Shown here one piece after another: positions 24,848-34,309 of a stretch of DNA of 64,000 bases; positions within the stretch are counted from its first letter, which is position 1, and the number at the start of each line of letters is the position of its first letter. Position numbers and translations under genes: made by a program. The notes under the pieces were generated by a model. The model was not told where the DNA came from. It made no database searches and saw only the letters and a list, made by a program, of their open reading frames with translations. Where the stretch lies: NCBI RefSeq assembly GCF_050496765.1, contig NZ_JBNWEO010000019.1, positions 1 through 64,000 of the forward strand, given 5' to 3'. Origin of the DNA: JAEVLT01 sp050496765. Lineage in GTDB: Bacteria > Bacillota > Bacilli > Bacillales > Cytobacillaceae.

Positions 24848-26830
24848 TTACTTCATTTGGGTAAACAAATTTTTCACCTTTTCAACAGGAACTTGTGAAC
24901 CGCCGCGTCCTTGAACGTTTTCAATCATCATGGCCATCATCAGATTGGGCGAATAGGCGACAAACCAGCCATTTTCGGTACCGGTCTCTCCCTGCTTCTG
25001 CTTGATTTCAGCTGTACCAGTTTTGCCTGAAATAGGATAGCCGGGAATCTCCGCGCGATGTGCCGTTCCATTTGGATCGGCGACAACCTTCCTCAGCATT
25101 CCAGAGAGCAAATTGGCTTGTTCTGCGGTGATCACTTGCTGCTTCCAGACCTGGCTTTTCGGATCGTCCTGAAGTAAAACCGGCTTCATCAGATTGCCGC
25201 CATTTAACAGCGGCGTGTAAGCAGCCATTAAATGGACGATATTCATTTGGATTTGCCCCTGCCCATAGCCGGAATCCGCTAATGCGATGTCATTTGCCAG
25301 CTGGCCGATTTGCGATGTCTCAAGCGGGAATGGATAGTCTAGCGTCTCGGTAAAGCCAAACTTTTTCAAGCCGGCGCTAAACGGTTCCTTGCCGATTTTT
25401 AAAGCGGCTTGGGCAAAATAAATATTATCGGAGTATACGAGTGCTTTCTCTAGGTCAACTGGACTTGCTTGATGAACGCGGGTGACAAAGTAGTTACCCC
25501 ACGATTGATCTTTTTGCCATTTAAGACCGTTGATGGCTATTGCCTCGCCTGGATTTATTTTTCCAGTTGCAAGTCCGACTGATGCCGTGATTGGCTTCAT
25601 GACCGAGCCGGGCGCATACACTTGTTTAAACCTTGTTGCCAGCGGCTTTTGCGGATTGTCTTGAAGGGCTTTCCATTCATCTGCTGAAAAACCGATCGCT
25701 GCCTGGTTTGGATCAAACGATGGACTGCTAACGAGCGCAAGCGTTTCGCCTGTCATCGGGTTCATTGCCGCTGCAGTTCCTGCTTCGCCGTTCATTTCGG
25801 CAAAAATCTTCTGCTGAACTGCCCCGTCGATTGTTAGGGTAATATTTTTTCCATCCTCAACGGGTTTTTCTGCCAGCGTTTCGTCGGTTCCGTTTTGTTT
25901 AATGACCGTGATTTTTACACCCCGCTGGCCTTTTAATTGCTCATCAAAGACTTGTTCCAATCCTCTTTTTCCAATTTCATCCTGGGCATTGTAGCCTTTA
26001 TCTTTCAGTTTTGCCAGTTCATCGGCAGTTATTTGGCCGATGTAGCCGATCAGCTGTGCGGCAGCTTCTTTGTATGGATAAATTCGGGCAGTGACCTTTT
26101 TCGTTTGCACCGGCTCGAGCTTGATCAGTTCTGCAATTCTTGCCTGGTCGTCGAGCGCAACTTTTTTCAGGGGAACAAAGTATTCGGGCTTCACCCAGCT
26201 TGCGGTGATTGCCTTATTGATTTGCTCGGGGGTCATTTGCAGCAGGGACGCGAGCTGGGCAATCATTACGTCTTTTTGTTCACCCAATTTGCCAGGGACC
26301 ACGCCTACTTCATACGCTTGGCCGTTTACCGCCATCGGATTGCCGTTGCGGTCAAGAATTTCGCCGCGCTTCGGCGCTGTTGTGCTAACCCCGACTCGGT
26401 CTCCTTTTTTTAATTGAGGAAAAATATAGCTTGTATCCCAATTGATATACCAGTCTTTATCTTCTTTTTTCAAATTGGCCTTATTCGTAAACTGGATTTT
26501 TCCGGCAATGCTGTTCATTTGTGCGCTATATGTATAGCTTGCCGTCGCCTCTTTTGCTTGTTTGTCATCTTTTGTTTTTTGAAAATCTACCTTCAGGTCG
26601 GTAATTTGCAGATCACGGTAGATTTTTTTATACCGGTTCACAAAATCCTTTTGACTGATCGATTTTTTCGCGTTAGTTGAAAGCAATCCATACATTTTAT
26701 CAAATTTCTGCTGATTCCATAGTTTTACATATTCAGCTAATCGGTCTTGTGGTGTTGGATTGTTGCTGCAGCCAGCCGCTACGCTAACGAGCACGGCAAA
26801 GGTGAGTAAAAATGCGAGCCACTTTTTCAA
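24848..26830 (-). CDS. pbpC: Class B penicillin-binding protein, PBP3/PbpC-like lipoprotein
   Basis: 660 aa from TTG 26830; AAGGAGGGAG lies just upstream, which is decisive. Lipoprotein signal with lipobox Cys21 (VSVAAGC). A MecA-N/NTF2-like domain at about 26-140, the PBP dimerisation domain at about 150-320, transpeptidase with S409-x-x-K412 (GSVMK), SDN 467-469 and KTGT 603-606. Cross-links peptidoglycan stems outside the membrane. Domain layout and length fit B. subtilis PbpC (668 aa); position between spoIIID and spoIIQ is different. The MecA-like N-domain occurs in low-affinity PBPs, but resistance is not inferred. Confidence 0.9.
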   Translation of the reverse strand: MKKWLAFLLTFAVLVSVAAGCSNNPTPQDRLAEYVKLWNQQKFDKMYGLLSTNAKKSISQKDFVNRYKKIYRDLQITDLKVDFQKTKDDKQAKEATASYTYSAQMNSIAGKIQFTNKANLKKEDKDWYINWDTSYIFPQLKKGDRVGVSTTAPKRGEILDRNGNPMAVNGQAYEVGVVPGKLGEQKDVMIAQLASLLQMTPEQINKAITASWVKPEYFVPLKKVALDDQARIAELIKLEPVQTKKVTARIYPYKEAAAQLIGYIGQITADELAKLKDKGYNAQDEIGKRGLEQVFDEQLKGQRGVKITVIKQNGTDETLAEKPVEDGKNITLTIDGAVQQKIFAEMNGEAGTAAAMNPMTGETLALVSSPSFDPNQAAIGFSADEWKALQDNPQKPLATRFKQVYAPGSVMKPITASVGLATGKINPGEAIAINGLKWQKDQSWGNYFVTRVHQASPVDLEKALVYSDNIYFAQAALKIGKEPFSAGLKKFGFTETLDYPFPLETSQIGQLANDIALADSGYGQGQIQMNIVHLMAAYTPLLNGGNLMKPVLLQDDPKSQVWKQQVITAEQANLLSGMLRKVVADPNGTAHRAEIPGYPISGKTGTAEIKQKQGETGTENGWFVAYSPNLMMAMMIENVQGRGGSQVPVEKVKNLFTQMK

Positions 26831-26933
26831 TGTATCTCCCTCCTTGCCCCTTATTCTACCATAGATAACGGTTTCCATCCTTTTTAAAAATTGAGGGTTT
26901 TGAGGACGATACAGAGCCAAAAGGTGGGAGCGC

Positions 26934-27053
26934 CTTGGTCAAGTGCTGGAGCTAGACCATAAAGAAAACTTGTCGATTGGCGAGCCTTTGGCGAAGACTG
27001 AGGCATAGTTGCCCTTATGCGTTCAGAATTTATGGATATAAATTCTGGTGTAG
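26934..27053. repeat. Dispersed repeat element, copy 1
   Basis: A GAAAACTTGTCGATTGGCGAG block, CTTTGGCGAAGAC, GAGGCATAGTTG and the terminal hairpin AGAATTTAT/ATAAATTCT (27026-27046). A second copy lies at 46386-46542. It has no coding content. Confidence 0.75.
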
Positions 27054-27054
27054 C

Positions 27055-27083
27055 TAAAAAAGAGAAGGGTTGCCCCTCCTCTT
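27055..27083 (-). terminator. Terminator of spoIIQ
   Basis: On the minus strand AGAGGAGGGG pairs with CCCTTCTCT (27082-27061) around a short loop, then TTTTTT. Confidence 0.85.
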
Positions 27084-27089
27084 TGTTTC

Positions 27090-28016
27090 TTATGAATTTG
27101 GATTAGTGGTTGTGTCTGTTGATGGATTGGATGGATTTCCGTTATCCGTATTGGTATTTCCGTTATCGGTTTTGGCATTTCCATTATCCGTATTGGTATT
27201 GGCTCCATCGCTTGGATTTTTGCTCGAATCCCCATTGATTGACGACTTGCCGTTTGCATCTTTTTGGCTGTTGTCAATCTTTTGTTGCTCTTTCTTCGCA
27301 TCTGGTATGCTGTTTGATTTGTTCACTTCAGCCAACGCGCTTACAGGCTTGTTAAAATAGCTTTCCGGATTCACAGCTACTCCGTCCTTGCGAATTTCAA
27401 AATGCAAATGGGTTCCTGCTTTTTCATTCAATGTGCTTTGACCAGCTTTGGCAATCGTTTGTCCTTGGTCGACTTTGTCGCCAACTTTGACAGCGATGTC
27501 TTTAACAGATTCATATTGGGTCACAACGCCTTTGTCATGTTCAATTTCAATGACATTTCCCAACAATGAATCTTCTTCCACTTTGGTAACCGTACCGCTT
27601 AAAGCAGCGACGACGTCAAAGGTTCCGCCATTTTTCATCGTAATGTCGATGCCGGTGTTCGGCGCGTACGTATTGCCATAGACAACAAGCGCTGCTTCCT
27701 GATCCGCTTTTTTGCCGGAGAAATCGTAGAATTTCTTTTCAATCATCGCTTCTTCAGCATTTTTCACGGGCATCGTGAAGTTTTCCATTGCCCGGTTTAC
27801 TTCCACGGACGGCTGCTTGTACTTTTTGCCGGCAATGTCAGTGGACTTAGAGCCATATTTGTCTGTCGCATTATTGCTTGCGGTTTGATACCATAGAACC
27901 CCGGTCAAAATGATTGCTGCACTTGCAATATAAAGAGCTGGAAATACCCAACGCTTTTTGAAAAAGCGCTTAAAGCTGGAGCCTCGAGAAGATTGGTTTT
28001 TTTCTTCCTCTCTCAT
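27090..28016 (-). CDS. spoIIQ: SpoIIQ, forespore engulfment channel protein
   Basis: 308 aa from ATG 28016 (GAGGTGA upstream; an ATG at 28022 is possible). One TM helix at about 25-45, then a LytM/M23 domain at about 110-230: YAPNTGIDIT and THLHFEIRKDG. The metal-site His before GxD is replaced (N in NTGID), as B. subtilis SpoIIQ also lacks it, so the domain is non-catalytic and binds SpoIIIAH across the intermembrane space. The C-terminal tail (about 245-308) is an Asn/Asp/Gly/Thr repeat (TDNGNxN) of unknown purpose. Confidence 0.95.
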   Translation of the reverse strand: MREEEKNQSSRGSSFKRFFKKRWVFPALYIASAAIILTGVLWYQTASNNATDKYGSKSTDIAGKKYKQPSVEVNRAMENFTMPVKNAEEAMIEKKFYDFSGKKADQEAALVVYGNTYAPNTGIDITMKNGGTFDVVAALSGTVTKVEEDSLLGNVIEIEHDKGVVTQYESVKDIAVKVGDKVDQGQTIAKAGQSTLNEKAGTHLHFEIRKDGVAVNPESYFNKPVSALAEVNKSNSIPDAKKEQQKIDNSQKDANGKSSINGDSSKNPSDGANTNTDNGNAKTDNGNTNTDNGNPSNPSTDTTTNPNS

Positions 28017-28143
28017 TTTCATCACCTCAGCAATCATTCTGAACAGAACGATCGCATTCTATACATCGCCCAAAAAATTTTTTTGGATTTATTTTTCGAC
28101 AAATGGGAGATGTTTATGCATGATTTCGAAAAAAAATTTTGGC

Positions 28144-29112
28144 TTATTGTTGAAAATAGATCTTCATTTTGTTTTTGCCGCCAGAGGGTAAATTCATGGA
28201 AACGATAAATTGCCTCGTTATGTTGGGTGAGGAAATTTGCAGCCAGTGGCGCAATTCAGTGTTTGAAATGGTTGGTTTAATCAGAAGAAAATGATCCTGA
28301 ATCGTGTCGATATAAGCGGTTTTGGAAGTAAAATGACAGTTAAAACATTCCCATGTACCGCGATGATATGTCATTGGAATCGCAAAACAATTGGGGCAAT
28401 GCACACCCGGACGGATTTCATGGGGGCTGATATGATACATTTCTTTAATGGAGTAATCGGGCGGGGTGTGACTTTGGAGTAGCTGTTGACCAATTTTGGT
28501 TACTGCAGATTTGCCGATTGGTTCGTTGCGATATTGCTTCGAGAGTGCGAAAATTTTGCGATTGACTGTTTCGCTGTTGCTTGCTTTTTCTAAAATCCAT
28601 TCGTTTCCCGGATCCGCCGTAATGATCGTTTTCGGATTGCTGTTGACAAATCCATACTCAATGGGCAAGCCCCCAAGCTGGTTGCGATTCATCCAGCTCT
28701 CAAGCTGCAAGCTCTGCTCCTCTGCCTGCAAAATTGGATTTTGGTACCGCTCCCTGCTGTTTGTTTGTGGATTGATCCGGATGAATTGATCCAAAAGTTT
28801 TTCAAAATGCAAGATCCCGGACATGTTTTTCACTTCTAAAACAAATGCAAACATTGTTGATAGAATAAGCGTGTCAATTTGGAAGAATCCATTTTCCCCC
28901 GGAAGCCGCAAGCCATGAATGATATCAAACTTTGTTTGCGGCAGCTTTTTCAAATAGTAGACGAGTGATTTTTCTCCCCGGTAGCCTGCCATACGGGCAT
29001 GATAATCATCTTCGATCTCCCTTCGCGCTGGATGCTGTGGGTCTATTCTCCTTAAGAGTGCCGCATCGATTAATGCCCTTTTCGGTACCGTAACTTCATT
29101 TAAAAACAACAA
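28144..29112 (-). CDS. NERD-domain protein with C-terminal zinc ribbon, second copy
   Basis: About 322 aa; the start is among three consecutive TTG codons (29115-29109) after AGGAGG, with the middle one (29112) best spaced. NERD domain: MAGYRGEKSLVYYL, FFQIDTLILS, FVLEVKN; zinc ribbon HCPNCFAIPM and WECFNCHFTS. Same architecture as the protein at 5.5 kb but clearly diverged, so old paralogues. Sits between array B and spoIIQ. Function unproven; NERD implies a restriction-like nuclease fold. Confidence 0.82.
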   Translation of the reverse strand: MLFLNEVTVPKRALIDAALLRRIDPQHPARREIEDDYHARMAGYRGEKSLVYYLKKLPQTKFDIIHGLRLPGENGFFQIDTLILSTMFAFVLEVKNMSGILHFEKLLDQFIRINPQTNSRERYQNPILQAEEQSLQLESWMNRNQLGGLPIEYGFVNSNPKTIITADPGNEWILEKASNSETVNRKIFALSKQYRNEPIGKSAVTKIGQQLLQSHTPPDYSIKEMYHISPHEIRPGVHCPNCFAIPMTYHRGTWECFNCHFTSKTAYIDTIQDHFLLIKPTISNTELRHWLQISSPNITRQFIVSMNLPSGGKNKMKIYFQQ

Positions 29113-29239
29113 CAATCTCCTCCTTTCTTTCATTCTCCTTCTACTTCTCGTTTTTTCGGATTTCTCCTGCTGACAATTCTATGAAATTTTTCACCGGCAG
29201 GGGTTCTTGACTTTTTTTGGGCGTGATCCTCTGTTTGAA

Positions 29240-30200
29240 TTTGGGATCGGGTGTGACCCTCTTATCCGCGGGTTTTTGACGTTTATCCGGATTTGGTCCC
29301 GGGCGCGGGGGTCTGGACACTTTTTTTCGGGGGAGCGATCCCCCTATCCGCGGATTTTTGACTTTTATCCGCGAACTTTCTCCTTTTATCCGCGAACTTT
29401 TCCCGTTTATCCGTATCTTTTTGCTCTTTATCCGCGGGATTTTGACTTTTATCCGGATTTGGTTCCGGGCGCGGGGGTCTTGACACTTTTTTAGCGGGGA
29501 GCAATCCCCTTATCCGCGGATTTATGACTTTTATCCGCGAACTTTCTCCTTTTATCCGCGGACTTTTCCCGTTTATCCGTATCTTTTTGCTCTTTATCCG
29601 CGGGTTTTTGACGTTTATCCGGATTTGGTCCCGGGCGCGGGGGTCTGGACACTTTTTTAGCGGGGAGCAATCCCCTTATCCGCGGATTTTTGACTTTTAT
29701 CCGCGAACTTTCTCCTTTTATCCGCGAACTTTTCCCGTTTATCCGTATCTTTTTGCTCTTTATCCGCGGGATTTTGACTTTTATCCGGATTTGGTTCCGG
29801 GCGCGGGGGTCTTGACACTTTTTTAGCGGGGAGCAATCCCCTTATCCGCGGATTTTTGACTTTTATCCGCGAACTTTCTCCTTTTATCCGCGAACTTTTC
29901 CCGTTTATCCGTATCTTTTTGCTCTTTATCCGCGGGATTTTGACTTTTATCCGGATTTGGTTCCGGGCGCGGGGGTCTGGACACTTTTTTAGCGGGGAGC
30001 AATCCCCTTATCCGCGGATTTATGACTTTTATCCGCGAACTTTCTCCTTTTATCCGCGGACTTTTCCCGTTTATCCGTATCTTTTTGCTCTTTATCCGCG
30101 GGTTTTTGACTTTTATCCGGATTTGGTTCCGGACGCGGGGGTCTGGACACTTTTTTTCGGGGAGCAATCCCCCTATCCGCGGAAAATTAGCTTTTCTCCG
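29240..30200. repeat. Repeat array B: TTATCCGCG core every 21 bp in about 166-bp units, about 6 copies
   Basis: Each unit carries five to six cores (TTATCCGCGGATTTTTGAC, TTATCCGCGAACTTTCTCC, TTATCCGCGAACTTTTCCC, TTATCCGTATCTTTTTGC, TTATCCGCGGGATTTTGAC) with exact 21-bp spacing, a TTATCCGGATTTGG variant, then GGGCGCGGGGGTCTxGACAC and a hairpin GGGGAGCAATCCCC. That hairpin recurs near 29493, 29658, 29824, 29990 and 30155. Same core and orientation as array A, different spacer. Open frames exist on both strands (minus: xADKRxx heptads) but lack ribosome sites. Confidence 0.95.
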
Positions 30201-30304
30201 AATTTCACCTCCTCCGCCGCCGCGAGCCTGAACCTTTTTTTAGCGGGGCCCGGGTGACTTTCATGTGAGATCCTTTATCCTGATTGAGTCTCAAGGAAAA
30301 ATAT

Positions 30305-30337
30305 CAAAAAACCGGCCCCAACTTTGCGGGAACCGGT
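30305..30337 (-). terminator. Terminator of spoIID
   Basis: On the minus strand ACCGGT..ACCGGT-type stem (30337-30332 with 30315-30311), then TTTTTTGATATTTTT. Confidence 0.8.
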
Positions 30338-30352
30338 CGCCAATCGTACTGG

Positions 30353-31378
30353 TTATTTTTTTCCGCTGACCATTGCCAGCATGCTTTGCGAGGAGGTAAC
30401 TTCGACACCTTTGTAATAGTATTTTACAATATCCTTGTAGTTTTTTCCTTCTAAAGCCATGCCGTTTGCACCGTATTGACTCATGCCGACGCCATGTCCG
30501 TAACCTTTCGTCGTAACGACAATCTGATCGCCTTTCCGCACCCATGAAAAATCACTCGACTTCAACCCCAGTTTGTCACGGATTTCCTTTCCTGTTAAGA
30601 TTTTACCATTAAAATCGACTTTGGCTACTCGCTTTCCTGCCGTCCTCCCCACAAAAACACCAATCGAATTGCCTTTTAAGTGAACCCCAAGCCTTGCCTC
30701 AAAGTTAGCAACGCTAAAAGTTTGTTCACCATTATACTTTGGTGAGGTTGTATCCCAGGGACTCGGAACACTCCGCAAATAAGGAAACGCATTTGGCCAG
30801 TAGTCCTCCGAATTTTCCGTATAGCCATTGCTTGTTGAAAAAAACGTCGCCGTAATTGGCTGCCCATTATACGTAAGGATTTGTCCGCTCGTTCCTCGAA
30901 CAGCATCAAGAATCTTCTTCCGCTTCCAGCTATAATCCATTCCCCAATCTTTGCGAAGCCGGTCATCACTTAAATAGGCTTGAGTTAGTTCATTATCCCC
31001 CACATCCGCTCCTTTAGGCAGGCCGAGGTGATCTCCCGGACTCATCAACTGTTTTACAATATACGTCCGCGCAGTAAGAGCCTGTGCTTTCAAAGCTTCC
31101 TCTTGAAAATCTGCCGGCATCTCAGCTGCCACAACCCCTACCAAATAATCCTCAAGCGGAACTTTATCAATTTTCCCTTTTGAAAAACGATAAACAGCCA
31201 CTTCCACCCCTGCATCCGCAGTCGGAACAGCTGCTACATTTTTTGCTGGAGCTTGCGTCAAAGTCAATTTGCCGCTTGCCTTCTCTCCCGAAAACGGAAG
31301 AACAAGAACAGACGGAACAACGAGAGTGACGGCAAAGAGAGACGATCCTAGTACCATGAAGGGTTTGAATTTTTTCAT
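30353..31378 (-). CDS. spoIID: SpoIID, lytic transglycosylase for engulfment
   Basis: 341 aa from ATG 31378 (a TTG one codon upstream is possible). One N-terminal TM anchor (about 8-30). SpoIID domain: VPLEDYLVGVVAAEMP with the catalytic Glu, KAQALTARTYIV, then GYTENSEDYW and the C-terminal GYGHGVGMSQYGANGMA. Cleaves glycan strands denuded by SpoIIP during forespore engulfment. Follows murA, conserved order. Confidence 0.96.
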   Translation of the reverse strand: MKKFKPFMVLGSSLFAVTLVVPSVLVLPFSGEKASGKLTLTQAPAKNVAAVPTADAGVEVAVYRFSKGKIDKVPLEDYLVGVVAAEMPADFQEEALKAQALTARTYIVKQLMSPGDHLGLPKGADVGDNELTQAYLSDDRLRKDWGMDYSWKRKKILDAVRGTSGQILTYNGQPITATFFSTSNGYTENSEDYWPNAFPYLRSVPSPWDTTSPKYNGEQTFSVANFEARLGVHLKGNSIGVFVGRTAGKRVAKVDFNGKILTGKEIRDKLGLKSSDFSWVRKGDQIVVTTKGYGHGVGMSQYGANGMALEGKNYKDIVKYYYKGVEVTSSQSMLAMVSGKK

Positions 31379-31540
31379 CAACTAAGCCCCCATTATATAA
31401 ATTCAACAACAGCCTCAGCCGCGTCTATTTCATACATATGGGGGTGGACAAGCATTTATGCCAAAAACAATTCGGTTCTAAAAATCACAAGCGCGAGACC
31501 GCTATTAAAAAGAAACACAAGAGCGGTCCCTAAAGTTTCC

Positions 31541-31594
31541 AAAAACAAAACCGAAGAATACATCTGTCGGTCATCTGACAGCTGCACTCTTCGG
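31541..31594 (-). terminator. Terminator of murA
   Basis: CCGAAGA...TCTTCGG (31594-31588 with 31558-31551) enclose a second stem CTGTCAG/CGACAG; the T-rich TTTTGTTTTT follows on the minus strand. Confidence 0.85.
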
Positions 31595-31615
31595 CTGGCT
31601 CTGTTTTTTATAAAA

Positions 31616-32926
31616 TTATGCGTTTAAATCCGAAACGAGAGGTTGAACCTCTGTGTAAATTTCTTCCATGTCATTGACACGCTCGATGTCGGCACCGAGA
31701 GCCGCCAATTTTTCATGAAAATTGACATAGCCGCGGTCGAGGTGTTTGAGCTCTGTTACGCGTGTAATACCTTTTGCGGCAAGGCCGGCTAAAATCAATG
31801 CTGCGGCTGCACGCAAATCGGTTGCTGCCACTTCGGCGCCTTGCAAATTGGATGGGCCGTTTAAAATAACAGAGCGGCCTTCAATTTTAATATCGGCGTT
31901 CATGCGGCGAAATTCTTCAACATGCATAAAACGGTTCTCAAAAACCGTCTCGGTGATCATGCTGGTGCCATTTGCACGGAGCAAAAGAGCCATCATCTGC
32001 GATTGCATATCGGTTGGAAAACCGGGATGCGGCATGGTTTTAATGTCGACTGCTTTTAGGAATTCCGGTCCAATGACACGAATGCCATCTTCTTCTTCAA
32101 AAACAGTCACGCCCATCTCTTGCATTTTTGCAATTAAAGAAGACAAATGTTCAGGTACAGCCCCTTTTACCAGCACATTTCCACCAGTGATTGCAGCTGC
32201 AACCATGAAAGTACCGGCTTCAATACGGTCGGGAATGATGGCATGATCCGTGCCAAATAAAACATGAACCCCTTCAATACGAATCGTCCCGGTTCCTGCA
32301 CCCTTCACATTTGCTCCCATTTTATTCAAAAGATTGGCAAGATCGACAATTTCTGGTTCTTTTGCCACGTTTTCGATGATCGTCGTTCCTTCCGCAAGGG
32401 TTGCCGCCATCATAATGTTTTCCGTTGCGCCAACGCTTGGGAAATCCAAATAAATTTTAGCACCTTTTAAGCGGCCGTCTACTTCCGCTTCAATAAATCC
32501 ATTTCCTACCTTTACCATGGCACCCATTGCTTCAAACCCTTTAAGGTGCTGATCGATAGGCCGGGATCCAATGGCACAGCCGCCAGGGAGCGCAACCCGG
32601 GCTCGCCCGTTTCGGGCAAGTAAAGATCCCATGACAAGCACAGAAGCACGCATTTTTCGAACGTATTCAAATGGTGCTTCATCCTTTAACTCTCTTGATG
32701 CATCTACTGTTACTGTATTGTTTTCAAAAGTAACTTCAGCGTTTAAATTCCGCAACACTTCGTTGATTGTGTATACATCGGAGAGAGTTGGCACATCACG
32801 AATTGTTGTTTTTCCATCACTTGCTAATAATGTTGCAGCGATAACAGGCAGCACGGAATTTTTTGCGCCTTCAACCTTTACCGTACCATATAGCCTTTGT
32901 CCGCCGCGGACGATGATCTTTTCCAA
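31616..32926 (-). CDS. murA: UDP-GlcNAc 1-carboxyvinyltransferase MurA
   Basis: 436 aa from TTG 32926 with GGAGGGG 7 nt upstream. EPT fold; PEP-binding Cys117 in LPGGCAIGSRPID, so fosfomycin-sensitive in type. First committed step of peptidoglycan synthesis. Position before spoIID marks it as the main paralogue (MurAA/MurA1). Follows ywmB by 32 bp, so cotranscribed. Confidence 0.97.
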   Translation of the reverse strand: MEKIIVRGGQRLYGTVKVEGAKNSVLPVIAATLLASDGKTTIRDVPTLSDVYTINEVLRNLNAEVTFENNTVTVDASRELKDEAPFEYVRKMRASVLVMGSLLARNGRARVALPGGCAIGSRPIDQHLKGFEAMGAMVKVGNGFIEAEVDGRLKGAKIYLDFPSVGATENIMMAATLAEGTTIIENVAKEPEIVDLANLLNKMGANVKGAGTGTIRIEGVHVLFGTDHAIIPDRIEAGTFMVAAAITGGNVLVKGAVPEHLSSLIAKMQEMGVTVFEEEDGIRVIGPEFLKAVDIKTMPHPGFPTDMQSQMMALLLRANGTSMITETVFENRFMHVEEFRRMNADIKIEGRSVILNGPSNLQGAEVAATDLRAAAALILAGLAAKGITRVTELKHLDRGYVNFHEKLAALGADIERVNDMEEIYTEVQPLVSDLNA

Positions 32927-32958
32927 GAGTATTCCCCTCCGCGTCCATTTTCTCTATA

Positions 32959-33711
32959 TTAATATTCAATCGTTAGGATTGGTGTGCCAACTACAACGGT
33001 AGTCCCTGCGCCCAATCCTTCATTGCGTAGTCCAATTTGCAAATTCATGTTGTCGTTTTTTGTTTGGATGGATTCTTTAAATAGCGGCGAATAGGCCGAT
33101 ACTGATATGAATTGATCCTCTTTTAACGCTTCGATTTCTTTTGCTTTGAACCGTTTCATTATGTTTTTAGCTGTTTTGGGCAAAGCCGTATCCATTTTAT
33201 CATTGATTTTGCCTTTGATACTAGAAAAAATTGTCGGATTCCCAAGAAATATGTCGGTCAGCCTATTTTTGTATTGATCGGTGGTAAAAAAGGACTCTGT
33301 CTGCTTTGTCCACTGTTTCCCGCTGACACGATATACTACATACGTATAGGCAGGCCCGTTTGTGTGGGTAGTCAGAATCTGAAGTGATTCTTGGTGGTTT
33401 TTAGAAGTTGGAGATACTGCTGTGACTTCCCATTTTTGGCTGGTATGAAGATCAGACCATTTCCAATCCGGAAAATTCTGCTTAAGCTTCTGCACATATT
33501 TCCTTACTTCTTCCTCATTTTTCAGGTTCACCGCATGTTCTCTTGCATACAAAGACCAATCTTTGAGCAAAATATTTTCGTTTTTAAAAACAGACACCAT
33601 TTTCTCTAAATCAAGCTCTCCGGAAGCTACAGACGTTTTATTCCCAATAAATAAACTGCTAAAACCAATCAAAAGTAAAACGGTTAAAATAAATGCAATT
33701 TTTTTCTTCAT
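32959..33711 (-). CDS. ywmB: YwmB family secreted protein
   Basis: 250 aa from ATG 33711 (GGGAG upstream; the longer frame to 33798 lacks support). Signal peptide or anchor at 1-20 (KKKIAFILTVLLLIGFSSL). Body with helices and the C-terminal LQIGLRNEGLGAGTTVVVGT typical of YwmB, whose fold has been compared to a TATA-binding protein. Function unknown; conserved link to murA-spoIID suggests an envelope role. Confidence 0.88.
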   Translation of the reverse strand: MKKKIAFILTVLLLIGFSSLFIGNKTSVASGELDLEKMVSVFKNENILLKDWSLYAREHAVNLKNEEEVRKYVQKLKQNFPDWKWSDLHTSQKWEVTAVSPTSKNHQESLQILTTHTNGPAYTYVVYRVSGKQWTKQTESFFTTDQYKNRLTDIFLGNPTIFSSIKGKINDKMDTALPKTAKNIMKRFKAKEIEALKEDQFISVSAYSPLFKESIQTKNDNMNLQIGLRNEGLGAGTTVVVGTPILTIEY

Positions 33712-33900
33712 CTCTACACTCTCCCTTACTACACAGTCTTTCCAAGGAGAGGGAGAGCATACTTGGGAAATGTCGTCACTTTTTGACAAATCGTTCAAAC
33801 TTCACTTTATTCATGTAATGTACGAAAGATACTTTTTCAGCACAAAAAGTATTGTACTTAAAAAATCAAGAAAATGGAACATGTATGAAGACCTAATTTT

Positions 33901-34152
33901 TTACCAAATTTGTATGTACTGCATCAACAATGGCAGCTGTCTTGACCATTGCAAATAGTCAAGGAAAAAGTTACTAACAGATGAACCAATGACAATGGCC
34001 AATACTATATACAACAGCCGTGCCTGAAAAACCCGATTTGGTTTCAGCAGTTTTTCAAGCTGAATGGCTTGCAATGCCCACCAGGCAATCGCAATGAACA
34101 CAAGATGTGAAAGAATTCCTAACAAAGCTTGTTGTCCAAAATCATTGATCAT
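33901..34152 (-). CDS. ywzB: YwzB, DUF1146 membrane protein
   Basis: 83 aa, two TM helices (about 8-28 and 46-66), with AIAWWALQAIQLEKLLKPNR between them, the DUF1146 signature. In Bacillus it lies near the end of the atp or nuo operon beside ywmB, as here. An ATACTTTTT/AAAAAGTAT stem at 33828-33851 could act as a weak terminator. Function unknown. Confidence 0.88.
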   Translation of the reverse strand: MINDFGQQALLGILSHLVFIAIAWWALQAIQLEKLLKPNRVFQARLLYIVLAIVIGSSVSNFFLDYLQWSRQLPLLMQYIQIW

Positions 34153-34277
34153 CCTGTCACCTCTCTTAAAAAATCAAAGGTTGTTTGACAACAATGATTA
34201 TTTTACCACACTAACACGTAAAAAGCTGAATAAAAATTTAAAATTGGAATTTTTTTGCTCAATTATGAATTTTTTTC

Positions 34278-34307
34278 AAAAAAAAAAGCCTACGTTTAAG
34301 TGGCTTT
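34278..34307 (-). terminator. Terminator of the flavoprotein gene
   Basis: On the minus strand AAGCC (34306-34302) pairs with GGCTT (34290-34286), then ten T. Confidence 0.8.
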
Positions 34308-34309
34308 AA

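Noticed and set aside
29524..30257. Repeat-born ORFs in array B
   Set aside because: FIRxLxPFIR-type products arise from the 21-bp cores; no ribosome sites and open frames exist on both strands.
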